Shown: positions 26,575 to 33,890 of the stretch, in pieces
Position numbering within the stretch: position 1 is the stretch's first letter
Layout of the letters: the number at the start of each line of letters is the position of its first letter
Source of the DNA: CATQHD01 sp965243165
Lineage (GTDB): Bacteria; Actinomycetota; Acidimicrobiia; Spongiisociales; Spongiisociaceae
NCBI GenBank assembly: GCA_965243165.1
Contig: OZ251535.1
Location: forward strand, 1,302,001 to 1,366,000
Direction of reading: 5' to 3'
DNA: 64,000 bases
Notes under the pieces: model-generated
The model's input: only the letters and a program-made list of their open reading frames with translations
The model's database searches: none
Told to the model about the DNA's origin: nothing
Program-made: the position numbers and the translations under genes

Positions 26575-28227
26575 CAGCGGGCGGGCCGGGGGGTTGCCGG
26601 CAGGGTAGTAGCGCCGGGCTCTGGTTTGCCCTTTAGCGCGGGCGAGGCCGGCCCTTACAAGATCGTTCAGCAGATCTCGGACCACTCCCGTTTGTTCGCC
26701 CAACAGCTGGCCGCCTTCCACGGTGGAGATGCTTCCACGGCGGACGATCTCGTCGAGAAGGGTCTGCCGCCGGCGGCTGCGGGCCTGGATGCCGGCGGCG
26801 CCGGTTCGCATCACGACCTCGTCGGAGAGCACGTAGCGGGCGCCGCCCCGAACGCCCACCCGTTTGAGCATGCCCTTCGCGGCGGCGCCTGCCAGGATTT
26901 CGCTTGCGTCGTTGCCGGGCATCAGCTCCCGCAGGCGCCTGGGGGTGACCGATCCCTCCGTGCGGGCGGTCACCAGCGCCCGGCGCTCCTCGACGGTCAT
27001 GGGGTGGTCGGCAAAGAGCTGGAGCCAGATCTGGTCCTCCACGCCGACCAGGGCGCGGTTGCGAAGCGTGACGGTCACGGAGGAAGGGGTGGGATCGAAA
27101 TAGGGGGGCTCCAGAAGCCTGGCCTCCATCTCTCGGAACATGAGTTCCACCCCGTCCCCGTATTCCTCCACGAGACCCATGGTTTTCAGCACGCCCATGA
27201 TCCGGGGGTTGCGGCTGTAGTGCTCGGTCCGGATGTTGTCCACCGTTATGTGGGCGGGCAGCGGCCCCGGACTGGTTATCTCCACGCGGTCGTCCCAGAC
27301 CGTGATGTCGATGGTGGCGCCCGCCAGGCTGTAGTCCCGGTGGGCGAGCGCGTTGGTTACGGCCTCTCGGAGCACTTCCTGCGGGTACTCCGGGATGGTT
27401 TCCCGCCTCACGCCGATCACGGCTTCGAACTGCATGGTGTGATGGGCGATCATCTGCAGGCACTTGTCCACGACGAGGGGCAGGGGGCCTTTGATCTCCG
27501 CCCGTTCGCTGGTCGGCCCGGGACCGGGGCCGACCCCGGTGCGGCGCACGAACTGCACTCTGGCGGCGGATGTGTAGGCGGTGGGGTCTTTGGCGAACAG
27601 GACGGCCCCCGCCGTCAACACCTGCACATCCGCCGCTCCTGCGGACGGTTCTGCGACCCCGAGGTCGACGAGGGCCCGCGCCAGGCTCGACCGCTTTGCG
27701 GCCTTTCTGCCGTCGGCCTTCAGCGCCCGGTTCACGACGCCCAGGTCGAAGTCCCCCGGGTCGAAGTATTCGAGGTGTTCCTCCTCGCCGGGGTGCTCGG
27801 AGCGGGCCGCGACGAACCGTCCGAAGGCGTCGCCCCGCAGCGGCTGCGAATCGCCCCCGACGCGCCGCAGGAGCCTGCCGTCGGGGGTGGTGACGATCCG
27901 TTTCCGGACCTCGGGCACCGAGGTGATGGTCAGCTCCACGCCTTCGACGCGGACCGATCCGACCTGAACCTCGACATCGCATTCGGCCGCGAATCGGTGG
28001 ATGCGGTCCTGGGTTCTCTGGCTGAGGGGGCACCCGACGATGGTGCGGTCGTCGTCCACGCCGTGGATGATCAGCCCTCCGTCTGTCATCGCCATCGCCG
28101 GGATGGCGTCGAGCATCCCCCTGGACACCCCACGCTTGAAATCCAGTTCGGCGTGCTCGCGCCGGCCGAACCGCTCCCAGAACTCGTCGGCGGTCATCTC
28201 GTCGGGGATGTCGGTGATGGATGTCAT
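26563..28227 (-). CDS. AlbA_2 (Schlafen-type) / RecG-like regulator
   Basis: 554 residues from ATG 28227, chosen for the GAGGAA Shine-Dalgarno just upstream; longer frames would run through element R4. An AlbA_2 domain (AELDFKRG ... DGGLIIHGVDDD, about 19-140) is followed by the RecG-like ATP-binding region with EVLREAVTNALAHRDY (about 310). The C-terminal helical/winged part contains two HTH-like stretches. This family acts as DNA-binding transcription regulators or defence-associated proteins. The gene is exactly flanked by R3 (its stop is inside it) and R4 (just upstream of the Shine-Dalgarno), so the palindromes could be its operators or mobility ends (inference). Confidence 0.82.
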   Translation of the reverse strand: MTSITDIPDEMTADEFWERFGRREHAELDFKRGVSRGMLDAIPAMAMTDGGLIIHGVDDDRTIVGCPLSQRTQDRIHRFAAECDVEVQVGSVRVEGVELTITSVPEVRKRIVTTPDGRLLRRVGGDSQPLRGDAFGRFVAARSEHPGEEEHLEYFDPGDFDLGVVNRALKADGRKAAKRSSLARALVDLGVAEPSAGAADVQVLTAGAVLFAKDPTAYTSAARVQFVRRTGVGPGPGPTSERAEIKGPLPLVVDKCLQMIAHHTMQFEAVIGVRRETIPEYPQEVLREAVTNALAHRDYSLAGATIDITVWDDRVEITSPGPLPAHITVDNIRTEHYSRNPRIMGVLKTMGLVEEYGDGVELMFREMEARLLEPPYFDPTPSSVTVTLRNRALVGVEDQIWLQLFADHPMTVEERRALVTARTEGSVTPRRLRELMPGNDASEILAGAAAKGMLKRVGVRGGARYVLSDEVVMRTGAAGIQARSRRRQTLLDEIVRRGSISTVEGGQLLGEQTGVVRDLLNDLVRAGLARAKGQTRARRYYPAGNPPARPLERY

Positions 28228-28238
28228 GTCTTCCTCGG

Positions 28239-28310
28239 GAAAGATATTACAATCTTTCCGGAGAATACGCCTGTTTGGGCCTTTATTGCCGAAAGATTGT
28301 AATATCTTTC
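28239..28310 (+). repeat. 72-bp double-palindrome element R4
   Basis: The ends GAAAGATATTACAATCTTTC (28239-28258) and GAAAGATTGTAATATCTTTC (28291-28310) are exact reverse complements of each other, and each is nearly self-palindromic. They occupy the divergent region between the AlbA-type regulator and the hydantoinase-like gene, a natural operator position for both. Confidence 0.88.
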
Positions 28311-28315
28311 GCGGG

Positions 28316-28331
28316 CCGAACAATTGTTCGG
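28316..28331. promoter_or_regulatory. 16-bp perfect palindrome, possible operator
   Basis: CCGAACAATTGTTCGG is a perfect dyad (18 bp when the flanking G and C are counted). It lies 90 nt upstream of the hydantoinase-like start and next to R4. A decayed version (CCGAACGATTGTTC) sits at the same place before the duplicated gene fragment at 26278. It has the form of a dimeric regulator site; the regulator is unknown. Confidence 0.5.
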
Positions 28332-28421
28332 CTGTAAGCCCCGGCTTCGCCGGGTGCGCCTCCGGCCGTCCTGGGTTAGGCTTGGCGGCGGTCGTACAGG
28401 CGAAGCAACAGGGAGGCGCGG

Positions 28422-30032
28422 ATGGCGGGGGCACCCCTCGATCTGGCGGTGGTGAACGGGACGGTGGTGCTGGGGAGCGGGCGCCATCGGGTGGGGGTGG
28501 GGGTCAAGGACGGCAAGGTGGCGGTGCTGGCGCCCGAGGAGATGCTTCCCGCCGCCGCCCGCACCATCGACGCCAAGGGCAACTACGTGCTGCCGGGGGT
28601 GGTGGACTCCGAGGCGCACCCCGGCTGCTACGTGCCCTTCGACTACGACATGAAGACCGAGTCGAGGGCGGCCGCCGCCGCCGGCATCACCACCTGGGGG
28701 ATCCAGGCGCCCACCACCCGGCTCGGCACCAAACCCTTCAAGGAGGTCGTCGCCAAGGCGGATGTGGTGTCGTTCAACGAGTCGTTCCCCTCGGGGCGGG
28801 ATGTGATAAACGAGCACAGCCACGTCGACGCCTACCTGACCTACATGCTCGAAACCGACGAGCACGCCCGCGAGATACCCCAGTACGCCGAGGAGCACGG
28901 GGTCACCTCCTTCAAGCTCTACCTGCAGACCCGCTCCATGAAGGGCATGTCCGACGACGACGACACCAACTGGCCGTCCCGCCGCGCCGGACTCGGCACC
29001 GGCATCGACGACGGCACCGTGTTCCTGGTCATGGAGGAGACCGCCCACCTCGGCTATCCGGGGATCGTCCACATCCACCCGGAGAACTGGGAGATCGGGC
29101 GGATATTCGAAGAGCGGCTGCGGGCCGGCGGGCGCACCGACTTCGGGGCGTGGACGGACCGCTCGCCCGACCTCATGGAGGCGCACCATATCCGCTCCTA
29201 CGCCTACCTGGCCATGCAGACCCCCGGACGCGTGCCCCTCTACCTGCAGCACTGCACCACCCGGCTCTCCTTCGAGGAAGTGGCCAAGGCCCGCGCCGAG
29301 GGGCTGGAGCTCTACGCCCAGACCGGTCCGCCCTGGCTGTGGGCCGAACCCGAATACGGCTGGCGCATCAACGTCCCCCTCCGCCGCCGCGACAACATCG
29401 AGGCGCTGTGGGTGGCCCTCGCCGAGGGGATCGTGGACGTGGTCGGCTCCGACCACGTGGTCGGGTGGGAGCCGGCCTCCTACGAGCAGATGTACAACCC
29501 GGTCATCTGGGACTGCCGCACCGGATTCTCCCGGGTGGAGCTGTTCCTGCCGGTGTTGCTCTCCGAGGGCGTCAACAAGGGGCGCATCAGCCTGGAGCGG
29601 GCGGTGCAGGTCAGCAGCGAGAACCCGGCCAAGACCTCCGGGCTGTGGGGCAGGAAAGGGTCGCTGCTGCCGGGGTTCGACGCCGACTTCGTGATCATCG
29701 ACCTGGGGCGGGAGGTGAAGGTCGGCAAGGAGCACATCAACACCCGCTCCGGCTGGTCGATCATGGAAGGCCACACCTTCACCGGCTGGCCGGTCATGAC
29801 CATCCTGCGGGGCGAGGTGAGCGCCGAGTGGGCCGACGACTCGCCGGGGATGCGCCCGGTGGGGGCGCCGCGCGGCGAGTACCTGCCCCGTTCCCTGCGC
29901 CCCAAGCGGGGGGTGATCGACACCAGCCCGGTGCGGGCGGCCCCCGCCGACCGCTGGTTGGCCGACGATTTCCTCCGCCCCGGTTTCTCCCCCGAGACCG
30001 CCAAGTACCAGGGCGTCAGAGAGGGAGGCTGA
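28422..30032 (+). CDS. Hydantoinase/dihydropyrimidinase-like cyclic amidohydrolase
   Basis: 536 residues, ATG 28422 behind GGGAGG. The fold blocks are GNYVLPGVVD, TSFKLYL (the Lys that is carboxylated in D-hydantoinases), HIHPEN, LYLQHCTT and VVGSDH, and the C-terminus is GFDADFVIIDLG. The family normally opens its metal site with D-x-H-x-H. Here the segment reads DSEAHPG, with Glu in place of the first His, so metal binding or substrate may differ. It is first of four co-directional genes (isochorismatase-like gene 3 nt on), consistent with ring opening followed by amide hydrolysis of a cyclic imide or pyrimidine-like compound (inference). Confidence 0.85.
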   Translation: MAGAPLDLAVVNGTVVLGSGRHRVGVGVKDGKVAVLAPEEMLPAAARTIDAKGNYVLPGVVDSEAHPGCYVPFDYDMKTESRAAAAAGITTWGIQAPTTRLGTKPFKEVVAKADVVSFNESFPSGRDVINEHSHVDAYLTYMLETDEHAREIPQYAEEHGVTSFKLYLQTRSMKGMSDDDDTNWPSRRAGLGTGIDDGTVFLVMEETAHLGYPGIVHIHPENWEIGRIFEERLRAGGRTDFGAWTDRSPDLMEAHHIRSYAYLAMQTPGRVPLYLQHCTTRLSFEEVAKARAEGLELYAQTGPPWLWAEPEYGWRINVPLRRRDNIEALWVALAEGIVDVVGSDHVVGWEPASYEQMYNPVIWDCRTGFSRVELFLPVLLSEGVNKGRISLERAVQVSSENPAKTSGLWGRKGSLLPGFDADFVIIDLGREVKVGKEHINTRSGWSIMEGHTFTGWPVMTILRGEVSAEWADDSPGMRPVGAPRGEYLPRSLRPKRGVIDTSPVRAAPADRWLADDFLRPGFSPETAKYQGVREGG

Positions 30033-30035
30033 GCC

Positions 30036-30797
30036 GTGGCGGTCTGGGACGACGTTATAACCGAGACCGACCGGGCGGTTTTCGAGGAGGCCGGCTGGGG
30101 CCGCCGGGCCGGATACGGAGAGCGCCCGGCGGTCATGGTGATCGACGTCAACTACAACTTCTGCGGCGACCGCGCCGAGCCGATCCTCGATTCGATCAAG
30201 AGATGGCGGTATTCCTGCGGGCCGGCCGCCTGGGAACGGGGGATCCCCGCCATCCGGAAGATACTGGAGGCGGCCCGCCGCAAGCGCCTTCCGGTCGTCT
30301 ACACCACCAACCCCCGCCGGGCCGACGGCTTCGACCTGGGGGTGTGGACGCTGAAGAGCACCCGCGCCGAGGACGAGGTGGACGTCATGGGGCACAAGGG
30401 CAACGAGATCGTGGCCGAGGTGGCGCCCCGGGAGGGCGATCTGTTCATCGAGAAGCGCAAGCCCTCCGCCTTCTTCGGCACCCCTTTGGTCAGCCACCTC
30501 AACATGATGGGGGCCGATTCGCTCATACTCACCGGGACCACCACCAGCGGCTGCGTGCGCGCCAGCGCGGTGGACGCCCTGTCCTACGACTTCAGGGTGA
30601 CCATTCCCCACGAGGCTGTGTTCGACCGGGGCGGGGCGTCCCACAAGATCGCCCTCTTCGACCTGCACATGAAGTACGTGGACGTCACCGATCTCGCCGA
30701 TGTCCTCGCCTACCTGGAAGGTCTGCCCGCCGGTCTCTTCGACCGCACCTATCCGCCCGCCGCCCAAGCCGCCCGGGCCGCCCGGAAGGAGTCCTGA
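30036..30797 (+). CDS. Isochorismatase-family cysteine amidohydrolase
   Basis: 253 residues from GTG 30036 with GGGAGG upstream. The catalytic triad of the family is visible: Asp37 in VMVIDVNYNF, Lys142 in EKRKPSAFFGT and Cys173 in TTTSGCVRASAVDA. The long N-terminal segment and overall shape resemble N-carbamoylsarcosine amidohydrolase and maleamate amidohydrolase more than true isochorismatases. Coupled to the hydantoinase-like gene, it may hydrolyse the carbamoyl or amide product of ring opening. Confidence 0.88.
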   Translation: MAVWDDVITETDRAVFEEAGWGRRAGYGERPAVMVIDVNYNFCGDRAEPILDSIKRWRYSCGPAAWERGIPAIRKILEAARRKRLPVVYTTNPRRADGFDLGVWTLKSTRAEDEVDVMGHKGNEIVAEVAPREGDLFIEKRKPSAFFGTPLVSHLNMMGADSLILTGTTTSGCVRASAVDALSYDFRVTIPHEAVFDRGGASHKIALFDLHMKYVDVTDLADVLAYLEGLPAGLFDRTYPPAAQAARAARKES

Positions 30798-31378
30798 TGG
30801 GCCTCGATTTCCCGATCCGCAAGTTCATCGTCCAAGCCGAGGTCGAGCACAGCCGGGAAGGCGTCGCCGCCGACCCGCCCCTCTGCAAGGCGGTGGCGGC
30901 GGCCGTGATCCGCAACCCCTACGCCGGCGCCTATCACGAGGACCTGTCGGAGGCGGTCGAGTTCTCCGCCGGCCTCGGCCCGTTGCTGGGGGACATGGTC
31001 CTGCAGGCCCTCGGCGCGCCGGTCGCCTCCTACGGCAAGGGCGGGATCGCCGGCCTGGACGGCTCGCAGGAGCACGCGGTGATGTTCCTTTCCACCGCCT
31101 TCGCCGACCCCTTCCGCGAGTTCGTCGGGGGCGGGGCGGCTTGGATTTCGTCGGCCACCGTCACCGCCTCGGCGGGGGCGCCGCTCACCATCCCGCTCGC
31201 CCACAAGGACGCCCTCTACGTACGCGACCACTACGACGCCGTCACCCTCTACCCGGGCGACGCGCCCCGCCCCGACGAGGTGGTGGTGGCGGTGGCCGTC
31301 GCCAACCGGGGCCGCCTCAACGCCCGGCTGGGCGGCCTGGCCCCCGAAGACGCGGTCGGCAAGGACGGTCTGCGCTGA
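30797..31378 (+). CDS. Amino acid synthesis family protein (AA_synth, DUF1185)
   Basis: 193 residues from ATG 30797; its A overlaps the preceding stop codon and AAGGAG lies upstream. The blocks RNPYAGAYHEDL, SYGKGGIAGLDGSQEHA and RDHYDAVTLYPGDAP are characteristic of the PF06684 family as I recall it. The biochemical role is poorly known. Members commonly occur in amidohydrolase operons, as here. Confidence 0.8.
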   Translation: MGLDFPIRKFIVQAEVEHSREGVAADPPLCKAVAAAVIRNPYAGAYHEDLSEAVEFSAGLGPLLGDMVLQALGAPVASYGKGGIAGLDGSQEHAVMFLSTAFADPFREFVGGGAAWISSATVTASAGAPLTIPLAHKDALYVRDHYDAVTLYPGDAPRPDEVVVAVAVANRGRLNARLGGLAPEDAVGKDGLR

Positions 31379-31401
31379 CATGAACCGCCGGGGTTGACGG
31401 G

Positions 31402-32598
31402 GTGGCGGGGCCGCAGCGCACCGCGGTGGTGAACATAGGGGCGCTGGTCACCGGCGACCTGTCCCGGCCGACGGCCGAAGCCGACAGCCTGCTCATCGAA
31501 GACGGGCGGATCGCGGCGGTCGGGGCGGGCTTGGGGGCGGAGGGCGCCGACCAGGTGGTGGACGCCAACGGCGCCACCGTGGGGCCGGGCCTGATCGACT
31601 CCCACTGCCATGTGGTGATAGGGGACTACACCCCCCGCCAGCAGACGGTGGGGTTCTTGAGTTCCTACGTGCACGGGGGGATCACCCAGGCGATTTCGCC
31701 CGGCGAGATCCACGCCCCCGGACGGCCGCACGACGCCCACGGGGTGGTGGCGCTGGCCGTTCTCGCCCAGCGGTCGTGGAGCAACTACCGGCCCAACGGC
31801 ATGAAGGTGCACGGGGGCGCGGTGGTGCTGGAGCCGACCCTGGAGGAGGGCCACTTCCAGTACATGGCCGACCAGGGGATCCGCCTCGCCAAGTTCGGGT
31901 TCGGCCTCTACGGCGACCCGGCCGACGGCCTGCCCCAGGTCCGGGCCGCCCAGGAGATCGGCATCAAGGTCATGTGCCACTCGGGCGGCGCCTCCATCCC
32001 CGGCTCGAAGCCCATCACCTCCGAGCACCTCATGCTGCTCCGCCCCGACGTGTGCGGCCACATCAACGGCGGCCCCACCTCCCTCGACGACGAAGGGCTG
32101 GAGGAGATCATCGCCTCCACCGATCTGGTGCTGCAGATCGTTCAGGCCGGCAACCTGCGCAGCGCCCTCCGCATCGTCGGCCTCGTCCTCGAGCACGGCG
32201 CCGAGGGCCGGGTGATCCTCGGTTCCGACACCCCGACCGGCACCGGGGTCATGCCGCTGGGGGTGTTGAAGACCATGGCCGAGCTGTCATCGCTCACCGG
32301 CGCCGACCCGGCGGTGGTGTGGGCCTGGGCTTCGGGGGCGACGGCCGACGTCTACGAGCTGGAGGCCGGGAAGATCGAGGCGGGCCGCCCGGCCGATCTG
32401 GTGATAGCCGACGCCCCCTGGGGTTCCTACGGGGGCGATGCGCTGGGGGCCCTGGCCCGCGGGGACATCCCCGGCATCAGCGCGGTGATCATCGACGGGC
32501 GGATCAGGGCCCTCCGCAGCCGCAACACCCCCGCCGCCGCGCGCCGGGCAACGGTAACGCCCGAGATCGGCGAGCTCCCGGGATCGGCCCACGTCTGA
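31402..32598 (+). CDS. Enamidase-like amidohydrolase
   Basis: 398 residues from GTG 31402. The metal site HxH is His68/His70 in DSHCHVVIGDY. Further blocks are QQTVGFLSSYVHGGIT, NGMKVHGGAVVLE, VMCHSGGASIPGS, CGHINGGPT and SDTPTGTGVMPLGVLKTM, ending in SRNTPAAARR. From memory these follow the Eubacterium barkeri enamidase of nicotinate fermentation closely over the whole length. Enamidase hydrolyses 6-oxo-1,4,5,6-tetrahydronicotinate. No nicotinate hydroxylase or oxonicotinate reductase is in the window, so the real substrate may be another cyclic enamide. Confidence 0.82.
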   Translation: MAGPQRTAVVNIGALVTGDLSRPTAEADSLLIEDGRIAAVGAGLGAEGADQVVDANGATVGPGLIDSHCHVVIGDYTPRQQTVGFLSSYVHGGITQAISPGEIHAPGRPHDAHGVVALAVLAQRSWSNYRPNGMKVHGGAVVLEPTLEEGHFQYMADQGIRLAKFGFGLYGDPADGLPQVRAAQEIGIKVMCHSGGASIPGSKPITSEHLMLLRPDVCGHINGGPTSLDDEGLEEIIASTDLVLQIVQAGNLRSALRIVGLVLEHGAEGRVILGSDTPTGTGVMPLGVLKTMAELSSLTGADPAVVWAWASGATADVYELEAGKIEAGRPADLVIADAPWGSYGGDALGALARGDIPGISAVIIDGRIRALRSRNTPAAARRATVTPEIGELPGSAHV

Positions 32599-32645
32599 GC
32601 CGGGCGGCTCCAAGGGCTGCCCCGGCAAGAACCTCGTGTAAGAAA

Positions 32646-33163
32646 AAGCGCGGACAGGCGGGCGGAGGGCAGAAGCCGCCGGCGGCCGGCGGGTTGCCTG
32701 CCGGGGGTTCTCCGGCCGCCCGGCAGACCTGAACACCCCGGTCGACGCTCATCCGCGCGTCTCTGAGATGAACAACCGGGGGGTCGGCGGAGCTTCGGCT
32801 TCCGTCCGGCTGCTGATTTGTGTCACACCCCCCTGATACCTTGGAGCGGTACATAAACCGCAGCCGATCCGGATGCTGCGGTCATACAGAGGCCGCTCCG
32901 CCCAGAGCCGAGGTTCCAAGGGCGGGGCGGTCGACCTGGCTGTGCCGAGGCAGATCGGGCGCAGAGGGAGGCAACGCGCCCTCGGCGCCCGAAGACGGTG
33001 GTTCGGAGGCGGCGGGGGAGGGGGCCCGGCGAAGCCGGGGCGGGGGGCGGAGAACGCGAAAAACAGTATGTTGCTTCGGGCTTGGGTTTGCGGTTTGGTT
33101 TGGGTTCGAGAGGGCGGGCGGTAGGGGCTGACCAGGTTGTTTTGGGTGCGTTGGCCTGGTGCG
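32646..33163 (-). repeat. Inverted repeat E (right boundary of the catabolic block)
   Basis: Read on the minus strand it matches 25676-26189 in order: beta-like fragment, alpha (about 33080-32811), beta-like unit ending in GTCCGCGCTT. Together D and E enclose a 6.5-kb block. This is part of the gene-free stretch 32599-33890. Confidence 0.75.
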
Positions 33164-33890
33164 AAACCCGGGCGGCGCCCGCTGACCCGCTGTAACTTCA
33201 TTCCTTCTGCCTATCCGCTCGTCTTGATCACGGCTGAAGCAATTCCACCAACACCCGGCCCGTCAGGATCCGCCGCAGCCACAACCGTACCGTTATATCA
33301 TCATTGCCCATCGGGGCCCTTCCTGCAGTCGACTTGTGTTTGCATCACCGATTACAGTCGGGCCCCGACCAACTTTCAAGGACCCAACCCCACCCCGCCC
33401 TCCCCCCACGTTTTCGCGAAGCCTCAGCAATTCCAACCAGAAGTTCATTCCAACCCAAGCGCCCCAAGAACGCGAAAATCGGCCCCCGCCGCCGGCAAAC
33501 CCGGGCCCATCCCCCGCCGCCGCCTCCTTGAACGAAAATCCGCCGGGCCGCACGAGGCCGCCTCCGGCCCCGAGGGGCCGGAACGAACGGGATCCGTCTC
33601 TGACCGCCGCCCTCTCCAGAACTCGCGGCGGTGTTTGTGCTTCAGCCCAATAGGTATACCAAATTTCGGGGCTTCCGGCTAGGGGTACGTATGTTCGGAG
33701 AAACTTCGCGGACTCGACCGCTTCGATCTTCCGGCCTCACCGGGGTGCGCCCGGATCGGAGGGTCGGGCTCGGAAGCGGTGTTCATGACGGCCTCCCGCC
33801 GCACACCTCATCGACCGCTCGGCTCGGTTGACACGCCCGCCTCGTTGGAGGACGAGGGCGGCAAACCGTTGAGCCGAGCCGTCTATTCGG
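33164..33890. other. Gene-free stretch
   Basis: A further piece of beta repeat runs to about 33227 (GCCTATCCGCTCGTC). Beyond it I see no credible coding region, RNA gene or repeat; frames here are short, Pro/Arg-rich and lack Shine-Dalgarno sites. Confidence 0.5.

Noticed and set aside
33231..33682. Possible small genes between repeat E and the lipoprotein hydrolase
   Set aside because: Short Pro/Arg-rich frames in several registers, no Shine-Dalgarno, no recognisable motif.
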